From: Fusobacterium ulcerans ATCC 49185
GTDB taxonomy: Bacteria > Fusobacteriota > Fusobacteriia > Fusobacteriales > Fusobacteriaceae
NCBI RefSeq assembly: GCF_900683735.1
Contig: NZ_LR215979.1
Location: 1,240,001-1,304,000, forward strand
DNA: 64,000 nt
Direction: 5' to 3'
Each line of letters begins with the position of its first letter. Positions within the stretch are counted from its first letter, which is position 1. The translations under genes and the position numbers were made by a program. Positions 35,742 to 46,000 of this stretch are shown piece after piece. A model generated the notes under the pieces. The model was not told the DNA's origin. It ran no database searches and saw only the letters and a program-made list of their open reading frames with translations.

Positions 35742-36617
35742 CTATAAAACAACTGCTCCTTTCATATCTATATCTAAAGTTCTGATAATCCAGCTGTTTT
35801 TTAGATTTTTTATCTCATATTCTATCTTCCATTGAAAATCTTTAGTTTTTGCAATATTCATCAATGTTGGTCCTGATCCACTGATAAAAAGAGCTGTATT
35901 TCCATTTTTTTCACAAATTTCTTTTACTTCTTCATACTCATTGATAAGAACATTTCTGTATTTTTCATGAAGTCTGTCAGAGAGAGCTTTTTTTATAAGA
36001 AGTTCATCACCATTTTCAAGAGCTTTTAATAAAACAGCAATCCTTGATACATTGTATATTGCATCTTGATATGGTATTTCAGATGGAAGAACTTTTCTTG
36101 CTTCAGCTGTAGACAGTCTAAAATCCGGCACTAATGCGCAGAAATAAAGATTTTCACTAATATTATACTGAACAGTATATGGAATACCATCTTCCACTAA
36201 GGAAGCTGTAAGACCTCCAAAAAGAGCTGGGGCTATATTATCAGGATGCCCTTCAATATCATTGCATATTTTAAATATCTCATCCTTAGATAATGGATTT
36301 CCAGCAATAATATTTGCCCCCATTACTCCCCCAACGATACAAGCAGCACTACTTCCCAGTCCTCTGGATACGGGAATATCACTTTTTATACTTATTTCTA
36401 TACCGGCAACAGGATAATTTAGAATTTCTAAAGTTTTCTTAAATGATGTATATACTAAATTAGAATCATTTTGGTATTTTTCTTCACAACCAACAATTCT
36501 TAAACCATATTCAATTCTTTTAAAAGTAAAATATGAATAAAGTTTAAAAGCAAGTCCCAAAGTATCAAAACCAGGGCCAATATTTGCTGTAGTTGCAGGG
36601 ACTTTTACAGTAATCAT
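35742..36617 (-). CDS. thrB: Homoserine kinase
   Basis: Phosphorylates homoserine to O-phosphohomoserine. GHMP kinase, 291 residues: N-terminal VPATTANIGPGFDTLG, ATP loop PVSRGLGSSAACIVGG (near 83-98), C-terminal FISGSGPTLM. The ATG overlaps the thrC stop by four bases; RBS AGGTGA. Confidence 0.95.
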   Translation of the reverse strand: MITVKVPATTANIGPGFDTLGLAFKLYSYFTFKRIEYGLRIVGCEEKYQNDSNLVYTSFKKTLEILNYPVAGIEISIKSDIPVSRGLGSSAACIVGGVMGANIIAGNPLSKDEIFKICNDIEGHPDNIAPALFGGLTASLVEDGIPYTVQYNISENLYFCALVPDFRLSTAEARKVLPSEIPYQDAIYNVSRIAVLLKALENGDELLIKKALSDRLHEKYRNVLINEYEEVKEICEKNGNTALFISGSGPTLMNIAKTKDFQWKIEYEIKNLKNSWIIRTLDIDMKGAVVL

Positions 36618-38092
36618 AATATCACCTCAAAACAGTTTTTCATGTCTTCTTTATTTATAACTGAAGTATGTATATCTTTTTTATTTTTTAAATTTTTAAG
36701 ATTTTCAGGAATAGGAACTCCTGTTTTCTCACTTAACAATTCCATAATTTTGAATTCATCAGAATTATTTTCTCCAAAGAGAGATTCATAAACAGCTTTG
36801 CTGAATTTATATGGACTAGCTGTAGCTAGAACTATATTTTTATGTTTAGAATCTTTTTCCTTAAATTCTTTCATGATATTGTATGCTACAGCAGTATGTG
36901 TATCTAAAAGATAATTATATTCATTATAGACATTTTTAATTGTTTCACTTGTTTGTAAATCATTAGTATATCCAGCATAAAATAAATTATCTATACAGCT
37001 TTTTATTTCTTGAGTTACAGTATATTTTCCATCAGATTTTAATTTATCCATAAGCGATTTTATATATTTATTATCATTTCCACTTAAATGATATATAAGT
37101 CTTTCTAAATTACTAGATATTAATATATCCATAGATGGAGATAATGTTTTATAGAATGGACGATTTCTATCATATGTTCCAGTTTGAATAAAATCATATA
37201 AAACATTGTTTTCATTAGAAGCACATATTAATTTATTTACAGGTAGTCCCATAAGTTCTGCATAATACCCAGCAAGAATATCTCCAAAGTTCCCAGTAGG
37301 AACAGTAAAATTAACTTTTTCTCCTAAACTAATTTCATTACTTTCAACTAATTTTATATATGAATAAAAATAATAAACTATCTGGGGAACCAATCTTCCT
37401 ATATTTATAGAGTTGGCAGAAGAAAGAGAATAATTTTTATTCTTTAGCTTTTTCTTTATTTCCTCATCTGTAAATATTTTTTTAACTTCACTTTGTGCAT
37501 CGTCAAAATTACCATTTATGGCATAAACATATGTATTGTTTCCCTCTTGTGATATCATTTGTTTTTCCTGTACTCTGCTGACTCCATCATTTGGAAAAAA
37601 GACCAATATTTTTATTCCATCAATATTTTTGAAGCCTTCTAAAGCAGCTTTTCCAGTATCCCCAGAAGTTGCTGTCAATATGAGGATTTTTTCTTTTATT
37701 TCATTTAGTTTCAATGCTTCAGTAGAAAGGTATGGAAGTATAGACAGAGCTACATCTTTAAAAGCAGAAGTAGGCCCATGAAATAATTCTAATATATAGT
37801 CATTTCCGACTTTAACTAAGGGAGTTATATCATTAGAACTAAATTTTTTGTCATAAGCACTCTCTACACAATATTTTATACTTTTTTCTGGATAGTCATC
37901 TAATATTTTAGAAAGAATTATTTCAGCTATCTCTGTATATTTTTTACCTTTTAATTCAGAAATATTTATCTTTAAATTTTCCATATCTCTTTTTACAAAA
38001 AGTCCTCCATCACTGGAAATTCCTTTTATTACAGCTTGTGAAGCTGAGCATGTTATATCTTGTTCTCTTGTACTTTCAAATTTGCTGTTCAT
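36614..38092 (-). CDS. thrC: Threonine synthase
   Basis: PLP enzyme converting O-phosphohomoserine to threonine. 492 residues, the long (class I, yeast/E. coli) type. PLP lysine in GPTSAFKDVALS, phosphate-binding loop in TATSGDTGKAAL (near 147), substrate loop SANSINIGRL near 217. RBS GGAGG before the ATG at 38092. First gene of thrC-thrB-ACT, divergent from hom. Confidence 0.95.
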   Translation of the reverse strand: MNSKFESTREQDITCSASQAVIKGISSDGGLFVKRDMENLKINISELKGKKYTEIAEIILSKILDDYPEKSIKYCVESAYDKKFSSNDITPLVKVGNDYILELFHGPTSAFKDVALSILPYLSTEALKLNEIKEKILILTATSGDTGKAALEGFKNIDGIKILVFFPNDGVSRVQEKQMISQEGNNTYVYAINGNFDDAQSEVKKIFTDEEIKKKLKNKNYSLSSANSINIGRLVPQIVYYFYSYIKLVESNEISLGEKVNFTVPTGNFGDILAGYYAELMGLPVNKLICASNENNVLYDFIQTGTYDRNRPFYKTLSPSMDILISSNLERLIYHLSGNDNKYIKSLMDKLKSDGKYTVTQEIKSCIDNLFYAGYTNDLQTSETIKNVYNEYNYLLDTHTAVAYNIMKEFKEKDSKHKNIVLATASPYKFSKAVYESLFGENNSDEFKIMELLSEKTGVPIPENLKNLKNKKDIHTSVINKEDMKNCFEVIL

Positions 38093-38113
38093 AAATTTTC
38101 CTCCAAATTGTTA

Positions 38114-38142
38114 TTGCATTTACCTACTTGCTATGATATAAT
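38114..38142 (+). promoter_or_regulatory. Promoter of hom-lysC-asd
   Basis: TTGCAT (38114-38119), 17 bp, TATAAT (38137-38142), with TG one base upstream. It lies in the 114-bp divergent region shared with thrC. No T-box or leader peptide was seen. Confidence 0.7.
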
Positions 38143-38206
38143 GTTTTTCAAATAAATACAAGTGTTTTTCTAATAAAAACAAAAAATAATTTGAAAGGGG
38201 TAAAAT

Positions 38207-39379
38207 ATGAAAATAGGATTATTAGGTTTTGGAACAGTAGGAAGTGGAGTATATGAGATAGTTAAGAGCAGTCCAACCTGTTTTTTTAATGATATAGAAG
38301 TGAAAAAAATTCTTGTAAAAGATGAAAAAGATAAAGTTATGGATATAATAACTACAAATGCAGAGGAAATATTAAATGATAAAGATATTGATTTAGTAGT
38401 GGAGGTAATGGGAGGAATTCATCCTGCATATGAGTATATAATAAAATCCTTAAAAAATAAAAAAAATGTAGTAACTGCAAATAAAGCAGTAGTAGCTGCA
38501 TATTTAAAGGAGTTTACCAAAACGGCTTATGAGAATGGTGTATCATTTGAATATGAAGCAAGTGTTTGTGGTGGAATTCCATGGATAAAGTCTTTAGAAA
38601 AAGCAAAAAGAATAGATGAGATAAGCGAAATGTATGGAATATTTAATGGAACAAGTAATTTTATATTGGATAATATGACTAAAAAAGGTTATGAATTTCA
38701 GGAAATATTAAAAAAGGCACAGGAAAAAGGATATGCAGAGAGTGACCCATCAGCTGATATAGATGGAATAGATATAATGAGAAAGCTGTTGATAACTTCT
38801 AGTCTGGCTTTTGAATGTGAAATACCAGAAAAAGAAATAGATGTTTTTGGAATAAGAAATATAAAAAAAGAAGATATAGAATATTTTAATAATATTGGTT
38901 ATACAGTAAAACTTATTGCAAAAGGAAAAAAAGCAGAAAATAGATATTGTGCTGTAGTAGAGCCAGTACTTTTTAAAAATGAAAGAATAGAAGCAGCAGT
39001 ACCACAAAATTTTAATATAGGAACTATTTGTGGAAAAACTATAGGAGAATTAAAATTTTATGGACAGGGAGCAGGTAAACTGCCAACTGGAAATGCAATA
39101 GTACAGGATATAATTGATATTATGGAAGCTAAAGGAAATTTAATTGAAAGAAAATTTGAGAAAAGTTTAATAAAGGACAGTTCTCTAATAATAGGGAAAT
39201 ATTATGTAAGAATTAATGATGAACAATTTGCAGAAGATAATTCTGATATTATTGAAAAAAAATTAGAATATTCAGGAAATATTATTTATATAACTAAAGA
39301 GATAGACTGTAGTGTTATGAAAAAAGCAGCAGAAAAATATCTGGAAAAAGAAATATTTTATGCTAGATTTGAGAACTAG
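38207..39379 (+). CDS. hom: Homoserine dehydrogenase
   Basis: Reduces aspartate semialdehyde to homoserine. 390 residues: Rossmann GFGTVGSGV (near 7-15), VVTANKAVVA near 91, YEASVCGGIPWIKSL near 122 and GTSNFIL near 149; catalytic Lys in the family GAGKLPTG segment near 290. The C-terminal ACT domain is shorter than usual, so feedback control may be weak. RBS GAAAGGGG. Confidence 0.94.
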   Translation: MKIGLLGFGTVGSGVYEIVKSSPTCFFNDIEVKKILVKDEKDKVMDIITTNAEEILNDKDIDLVVEVMGGIHPAYEYIIKSLKNKKNVVTANKAVVAAYLKEFTKTAYENGVSFEYEASVCGGIPWIKSLEKAKRIDEISEMYGIFNGTSNFILDNMTKKGYEFQEILKKAQEKGYAESDPSADIDGIDIMRKLLITSSLAFECEIPEKEIDVFGIRNIKKEDIEYFNNIGYTVKLIAKGKKAENRYCAVVEPVLFKNERIEAAVPQNFNIGTICGKTIGELKFYGQGAGKLPTGNAIVQDIIDIMEAKGNLIERKFEKSLIKDSSLIIGKYYVRINDEQFAEDNSDIIEKKLEYSGNIIYITKEIDCSVMKKAAEKYLEKEIFYARFEN

Positions 39380-39397
39380 AAATTAAAGGAGACTAAA

Positions 39398-40720
39398 ATG
39401 ATAAAAGTAGCAAAATTTGGAGGATCATCACTAGCTGATGCAGAACAGTTTAAAAAAGTAAAAAATATAATAGAGAATGATGAAAATAGAAGAATTGTAG
39501 TGGTGTCAGCTGCTGGGAAAAGATTTAAGGAAGATAATAAAATAACTGATTTATTATATCTTTGTTATGCTCATATAAAGTATTCTGTTTCATATGAAAG
39601 TATGTTTTCTATTATAGAAAACAGATATTTAGAAATAAGAGATGAATTAGGATTGAAATGTAATCTTGAGAGCGAATTCAGAATAATAAAAAGCAGAATG
39701 AAAAAAGGAATGAACAGAGATTATTTGGTGAGCAGAGGAGAATATCTTGCTGGAATGTTAATGGCAGAATATTTAGGATATGATTTTATAGATGCTGAAA
39801 ATGTAATATTTTTTGATTATAATGGAAAAGTAGATACTGAAAAAACAAGAGAAGCAATGGAAAAAGCAGTAGAAAGAAGTCCTAAGGGAGTTATTCCGGG
39901 ATTTTATGGTACATTACCAAATGGAGAAATAAAACTTTTTTCCAGAGGAGGTTCAGATATAACAGGAGCTATAGTTTCCGATTGCATAAAAGCTGCTATT
40001 TATGAGAACTGGACTGATGTGTCTGGAATACTAATGGCAGACCCAAATGTAGTTAAAGATCCTAAAAGAATAGAAATAATAACATATAGTGAATTGAGAG
40101 AGCTTTCATATATGGGAGCTAATGTGCTTCATACTGATGCAGTAGCACCAGTAAAAAAAGCTAATATTCCTATTAATATCAGAAATACAAATGCTCCAGA
40201 AAATCCTGGAACTATAATAGTTGATGAAAATAATGAGTTATTGAAAAATGCCAAAAATTATTTTATAACTGGAATAGCAGGAAAAAAAGATTTTTCTGTT
40301 ATATCAATATATAAAGACCATATGTCAGGAGAAGTAGGAGCTATAAGAAAAGCTTTAGAGATATTTGAAAAGTATAAAGTAAGTATAGAACATATTCCTA
40401 CTGGGATAGATACATTTTCTATAGTGGCAGCCACTGAGAATATAAAAAAATATCTTTATGAAATAGTGGCAGATCTCAAAAGAGAATGTGAACCTTCTGA
40501 AGTAAAAGTAATAGATAATATAAGTCTTATAGCTACTGTAGGAAGAAATATGGCTGATAGACCTGGAATGTCTGGAAAACTTTTTGCTGCCATAGGAAAC
40601 AGCGGAGTAAATATCAGAATGATATCTCAAGGGTCAGATGAGATAAATATTATAGTTGGAGTTGAAAATGAAGATTTTGAAAAAGCAATAAATGTTATAT
40701 ATAATAATTTTGTTATTTAA
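39398..40720 (+). CDS. lysC: Aspartate kinase
   Basis: First step of the aspartate pathway. 440 residues: catalytic part with VAKFGGSSLAD at the start, SRGGSDITGAI near 188 and TDVSGI near 209; two C-terminal ACT domains (from ~290: GKKDFSVISIYK..., and ~ISLIATVGRNMADRPGMSGKLF near 365). The ACT pair gives feedback control by lysine or threonine. RBS AAGGAG; 18 bases after hom. Confidence 0.93.
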   Translation: MIKVAKFGGSSLADAEQFKKVKNIIENDENRRIVVVSAAGKRFKEDNKITDLLYLCYAHIKYSVSYESMFSIIENRYLEIRDELGLKCNLESEFRIIKSRMKKGMNRDYLVSRGEYLAGMLMAEYLGYDFIDAENVIFFDYNGKVDTEKTREAMEKAVERSPKGVIPGFYGTLPNGEIKLFSRGGSDITGAIVSDCIKAAIYENWTDVSGILMADPNVVKDPKRIEIITYSELRELSYMGANVLHTDAVAPVKKANIPINIRNTNAPENPGTIIVDENNELLKNAKNYFITGIAGKKDFSVISIYKDHMSGEVGAIRKALEIFEKYKVSIEHIPTGIDTFSIVAATENIKKYLYEIVADLKRECEPSEVKVIDNISLIATVGRNMADRPGMSGKLFAAIGNSGVNIRMISQGSDEINIIVGVENEDFEKAINVIYNNFVI

Positions 40721-40732
40721 GGAGATATAAAA

Positions 40733-41752
40733 ATGAGAAAATATAATATAGGAATACTAGGAGCTACAGGAGCAGTAGGTAAAGAAATGTTGAAAGTATT
40801 GGAAGAAAGGAATTTTCCAGTAGAAAATATAAGACTTTTTGCCAGTAGCAGAAGTGCTGGGAAAAAAGTATTTTTTAAAGGAAAAGAATATGAAATAGAA
40901 GAGGCTAAAAAAGGAATTTATGAAGGAATAGATATATTATTAGGAGCAGTGGAAAATGAACAGGCTAAGGAGTTTATTCCATCTGCAATAGAAAATGGTG
41001 CAATAGTGATAGACAACAGCAGTGCCTATAGAATGGCAGATGATGTACCTCTTATAGTACCAGAAGTAAATCCAGAGGCTATAGAGGCCCATAAGGGACT
41101 TATTGCAAATCCAAATTGTGCAACTATAATAGGATTGGTAGTAGTAAATGAACTTAATAAATATTCTGAAATAGAAAGAATGATAGTATCTACTTATCAA
41201 GCTGTATCAGGTGCTGGAAGCAGTGGGATAACTGAACTGGATGCAGAAATAAAAGCTATAGCAGAGGGAAAGGATTTTACTATGGAAACATTTCCTTATC
41301 AAATAGCTTATAATTTAATACCGCAGATAGGTGGATTTGATGAAAAAGGGTACAGTTCAGAAGAAATGAAATTTCAGAATGAAGGAAGAAAAATATTAAA
41401 TAATCCCAAGTTAAAAGTTAACTGTACATGTATTAGGGTTCCAGTGTATAGAAGTCATTCTGAATCTATAACTATTGAATTTAAAAACAAAATAGATGTA
41501 GAAAAAGCAAGAGAAATATTATGCAAAGCAGATGGAGTAAAATTAGTAGATGATCCTCAAAATAAAAAATATCCTATGCCTTTAGATACAAGTGATCAAG
41601 ATTTGGTATATGTTGGAAGAATAAGAGAGGATATAAGTAATGATGAAGGAAAAGGATTAACTCTTTGGTGTTGTGGGGATCAGGTACGTAAAGGAGCGGC
41701 AACTAATGCTGTTCAAATTGCAGAACTGCTTATAAAAAAAGAAATGATATAA
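40733..41752 (+). CDS. asd: Aspartate-semialdehyde dehydrogenase
   Basis: Reduces aspartyl phosphate to aspartate semialdehyde. 339 residues: GATGAVGKEM near 10, SSRSAGK near 38, catalytic Cys129 in NPNCATI, and late catalytic His in RVPVYRSHSE near 239. RBS AAGGAG; 12 bases after lysC. It also feeds lysine/diaminopimelate synthesis. Confidence 0.95.
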   Translation: MRKYNIGILGATGAVGKEMLKVLEERNFPVENIRLFASSRSAGKKVFFKGKEYEIEEAKKGIYEGIDILLGAVENEQAKEFIPSAIENGAIVIDNSSAYRMADDVPLIVPEVNPEAIEAHKGLIANPNCATIIGLVVVNELNKYSEIERMIVSTYQAVSGAGSSGITELDAEIKAIAEGKDFTMETFPYQIAYNLIPQIGGFDEKGYSSEEMKFQNEGRKILNNPKLKVNCTCIRVPVYRSHSESITIEFKNKIDVEKAREILCKADGVKLVDDPQNKKYPMPLDTSDQDLVYVGRIREDISNDEGKGLTLWCCGDQVRKGAATNAVQIAELLIKKEMI

Positions 41753-41758
41753 AATTAG

Positions 41759-41806
41759 AATATCTGTATAGCTGTAAAAAAACAGAGTACAGATATTTTA
41801 TTTTTA
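41759..41806 (+). terminator. Terminator of hom-lysC-asd
   Basis: AATATCTGTA (41759-41768) pairs perfectly with TACAGATATT (41788-41797); an inner CTGT/ACAG stem strengthens it, and TTATTTTTAT follows. Confidence 0.85.
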
Positions 41807-41898
41807 TCATTGCATAAAAGTCCGATAATAAAATAGATAAAAAATAATTTTATAATAAAAAACTAACATTTTCTTTCTTTGATTTCAAGAAAATTCTA

Positions 41899-41927
41899 TT
41901 GTTTTTATAATTTATCTATAATATAAT
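41899..41927 (+). promoter_or_regulatory. Promoter of the SGNH-HD gene
   Basis: TTGTTT (41899-41904), 17 bp, TATAAT (41922-41927); a second TATAAT overlaps at 41917-41922. RBS AAGGAGG near 41941. Confidence 0.6.
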
Positions 41928-41957
41928 TTAATTGTTAGATAAGGAGGCTGAATAAAA

Positions 41958-43040
41958 ATGGCATTAGAAAAAATAGTTATGCTTGGTGACAGTATTATAG
42001 ATTGGAATTACAGCAGTAAGTATATAAATTATGGACGTGCAGGATTTAAAACAAGAGATGTATTATGGCTTCTGGAAGAAAAACCTGAAATAAAAGGAGA
42101 TATTGGAATACTTTTAGTGGGAGTAAACGATATTTTATGTGGTTTTCAAGAAGAATATACATTAGATTATTATAATAAAACTATGGAAATACTCAGGCAA
42201 AGATTTAAAAAACTTATATTATTAAGTATGCTTCCAAGTGATACTCCAAGAATAAATGCAAAATCTAAAATGTTAAATACTAAATTAAAAAATTTATACA
42301 CTGAAGAATTCTTTGATATTTATAACTTGTTTTTAGATGTTCGTGAACTGCTGGCAGATAAATATACTATAGATGGAATACATTTAAATAATGATGGGTA
42401 TGACGTTTTTAATAAAGCTTTAACTGAAATTGTAGAAAAAGTAAAATATAAGGAAATGGGATATCCAGACAGAGAAACTGCTGAAAGGGAATTAGAAGAA
42501 GCAGGAGAACTTAATCCAGGACAGTGGATAAGCCATTCTAAATATACAGCTCTTGCCTGTGAGAAAATTGCAGAATATTGTCCTCATATGAACAGTGAAA
42601 AAGCCTATATAATTGGATTGCTTCATGATATAGGCAGAAGAGTTGGAATAGTGCAGGAAAGACATATGCTGGAAGGATATAAATATTGTATGTCTAAGGG
42701 ATGGAAAGAAGTTGCTCAGATATGCATAACACATTCTTTTATGTTGAAAGATATAACTACATCTATTGGAAAATGGGATATAACCAAAGAAGACTATGAA
42801 TTTATGAAAAATTTTATAACTGAAGCTGTCTATGATGATTATGATAAATTAGTTCAAATGTGTGATAGTCTAGCTCTTCCAAATGGTTTTTGCTTTCTTG
42901 AAAAAAGGTTTGTAGATGTAGCAATGAGGTATGGAGTAAATGAATATACTACTAAAAGATGGGGAGCTATTTATGATATCAAAAAATATTTTGAAGATAT
43001 AACTGGCAAGTCTATTGAGGATATATTAGAAATTTCATAA
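41958..43040 (+). CDS. Fusion of an SGNH/GDSL hydrolase and an HD-domain hydrolase
   Basis: 360 residues, cytoplasmic (no signal peptide). Residues 1-165 are an SGNH esterase: GDS (10-12, nucleophile Ser12), GxND as GVND (55-58), and the DxxH pair in DGIHLN near 136. Residues ~190-340 form an HD domain: HSKYTALACEKIAE, LLHDIGRR (HD pair near 220), GHxxE-like RHMLEGYKYC, ITHSF and a late Asp in QMCDSLAL. All catalytic motifs of both halves look present. The chain suggests a two-step hydrolysis (ester then phosphoester) or a substrate-binding role for one half. Standalone gene; substrate unknown. Confidence 0.85.
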   Translation: MALEKIVMLGDSIIDWNYSSKYINYGRAGFKTRDVLWLLEEKPEIKGDIGILLVGVNDILCGFQEEYTLDYYNKTMEILRQRFKKLILLSMLPSDTPRINAKSKMLNTKLKNLYTEEFFDIYNLFLDVRELLADKYTIDGIHLNNDGYDVFNKALTEIVEKVKYKEMGYPDRETAERELEEAGELNPGQWISHSKYTALACEKIAEYCPHMNSEKAYIIGLLHDIGRRVGIVQERHMLEGYKYCMSKGWKEVAQICITHSFMLKDITTSIGKWDITKEDYEFMKNFITEAVYDDYDKLVQMCDSLALPNGFCFLEKRFVDVAMRYGVNEYTTKRWGAIYDIKKYFEDITGKSIEDILEIS

Positions 43041-43048
43041 AAATATAA

Positions 43049-43091
43049 AAAAGATCAAAGGAAAGAAATCTTTCTTCTCCTCTGATCTTTT
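43049..43091. terminator. Bidirectional terminator between SGNH-HD and efflux genes
   Basis: AAAAGATCA (43049-43057) pairs with TGATCTTTT (43083-43091), with inner GAAAGAAA/TTTCTTC pairing and T runs on both strands. Confidence 0.85.
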
Positions 43092-43095
43092 CATT

Positions 43096-46000
43096 TTATT
43101 GCTTCTTTTCAATTTTATATAATAAAGAATATAAAAGTGGAACAACAAACAGTGTCAGCATAGTTGAAGCTGTAAGTCCAAAAACTATTGTTATAGCCAT
43201 ATCTCCATATAGTGGATCAAATACAAGAGGCAGCATTCCAAAAATTGTTGTAACTGATGCCATGGAAACTGGCCTTATTCTGCTTACTGCTGAATCAATA
43301 ACGGCAGTATAAGGATCTTTCTTATCCACATTTATCTCATATTTTATTTCGTCTATAAGAACAATAGAATTTTTTATCATCATACCACTGAGGCTTATAG
43401 CTCCTATTATAGACATGAATCCAAAAGACCTACCTGTGAGAAATAATCCAGGTGCTATTCCTATAAATGAAAGAGGAAGTATAGCAAAAATTATAAATGG
43501 ATCTTTCAAAGTTGCAAATAGAAGTACACATATTGAAAACATAATAGTTCCTTGTAATGGAAGACTAGAGAATACAGCAGCCACATTTTTATTCTGCTCA
43601 TAATATTCTCCGCCCCATTCAATTTTATAATTTTCTGGAAGAGATAATTTATTTACTTCTGTTTCAACTGCCTTTCTAATACTTTCAGCGGTGACACCTC
43701 CAGAAATATCACATTGAACTTTTATAGCTCTTACTCTGTTTCTTCTCCAGATTTCAGGGTCTTCCCATTTTAAACTTTCTTTTTCAATAATTCTATTTAA
43801 AGGAAGACTTTTTATTCCTAATCCCCATACTGGTGTCTGACCAATATTATTAATTTCAAGCTGCTGTCCACCAGATTTTTCTCTTAGAACTATTGGCATT
43901 ATTTCAGTTCCCTCTTTATATTTTCCAAGAGTCATTCCTTCTGTTGCCCTATTTAATGAATTGGCAACATCTAATGGTGAAATCAGATTTTTTCTTTCAA
44001 TATTTTGAGATAATACAGGAGACCATGTCAAAACTTTATTTTTCCAATCTGTCTGTATATTTTCTGCGTTTGGTACAGTTCTCATAATATTCATAACTTT
44101 TTTAGACAACTCTCTCAGTACATATGGATCAGGTCCAAGTATTCTCACTTCTACAGGATATTTAGTAGGAATACCATTTACATATTTTCTTACCTCTATT
44201 TTAGTATCAGGAATATTTTCTTTAACAAATTTTTTTATATTTTCTCCAATTCTATTTACACTCTCTAATTTATTTACTGAAATAATAAGCTGAGAAAAAC
44301 TGCTGTTTTGTAACTCTGGAATAGTTGCAACATAGTATCTGGAAGGAGAAGATCCAACTGCTGCTGTTACATTTATTATATCTTTATCTTTAAGCAATTC
44401 TTTTTCTACTATTTGACTCACTTTATCTGTTTTATCAAGTGAAGTTCCTTCAGGAAGCCATAAATTTACAACAAATCCTTTTTTATCAGAATCAGGGAAA
44501 AAAGTAATAGGCAGTCTTGTAAAAAGCAACATAGAAAATAAAAATGCTCCAATTACTATTCCCAGAGAAAGAAATTTATGTGCTAAAACTTTTTCTAAAA
44601 ATTTGTGACATAAATCATAAAATTTTTCTTTTCTCCCATTTTTATCTTTTTCTTTATCTATTTTTAAAAAGATATCACAGAATACAGGTATTTGAGTTAA
44701 GGCTAATCCCCAACTTAAACCTAAGGAAACAGCCATTATCCAGAAAAGAGTGGAAATATATTCTCCAGCATCAGTTGGCATTAAATACATAGGAAGAAAT
44801 GCTATTACAGCAATGGCAGTTGCCCCAAGGAGAGGAACAGCAGTTTTTTTAGCTGGTTTAGTTAATGCTTCATATCGATTTTCCTCTTTTTCCAGACTGG
44901 TAAGTGTACCATCAACTACAACTATAGCATTATCAACAAGCATTCCCATAGCAATTATAAATGAACCGAGAGAAACTCTCTGCATATCCATTTTAACAGC
45001 AAGCATATATATCAACGTTCCTAATATAGAAAGAATAAGTCCACTTCCTATTATGAGTCCGCTTCTCATACCCATTGTAAATAAAAGAACTCCAACCACT
45101 ACTACTACTGAGGCAACAAGATTATTAACGAATTGACCGATAGCATTAGTAACAAGCTCTGGCTGGTAATACACTTTCTCAATTTCTATTCCCATAGGAA
45201 GATTTTTCTTTATTTCATCAAGTTTTTTATCAATAGCTTTACCTGTATTTATAACATTTGTTCCCACCTCTGGTGAGAGCATAAGCCCCATAGCTTCTTT
45301 CATATTATATCTCATTTTACTTTTTATAGGAGTTGAAAAAGATTTTTTTACAACTGCAATATCTTTCAGGAAAACAGTTTCTTCTCCACCTCTTAAATTT
45401 TCTTTAGAAAAAATCACCAGATTTTCTATATCTTCCAAACTATTAAAAGCTTCATTGATATCTACTCTTATTTTCATATCTCCATGTTCTATAGAATTAC
45501 TGTAGGCAGGAAGATTTTGAGAAATAAAAGAAGTAAGTATAAGTTTTTCATTTATTCCAAGAGCATCTATCTTTTCTCTGTCAATGACTACTTCTACAGC
45601 AGAATCAACTTTTCCATAGACAGCAGTTTTTGATACCCCAGGAATAGAATGGAGTTCTCTTTTTATATAATTTACATACCTATTTAATTCTTCCTTAGAA
45701 TATCCTTCACTTGTCACAGCAAAAAACATTCCATATACATCCCCATAGTCATCTAAAACTACTGAGGAAATAGCTCCTGTAGGAAGATTTTTTTGAACAT
45801 CATTTATTTTTTTTCTTACATTATCCCAATACTGATCTATTACTTCTGCTTTTAACGATTCATTTAATTTTATTTTAACTTCTGAATAACCAGCTTTAGA
45901 AACACTTTCAATATATTCAACATTTGCAATTTGTTGAAGGGCGCTTTCTATTTCATCTGTTACCTGCAGCTCAACTTGATGAGGATCAGCTCCAGGATAC

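Noticed and set aside
38093-38206. Threonine T-box or attenuator between thrC and hom
   Set aside because: Only 114 bases, no terminator hairpin, leader peptide or T-box sequence was seen.
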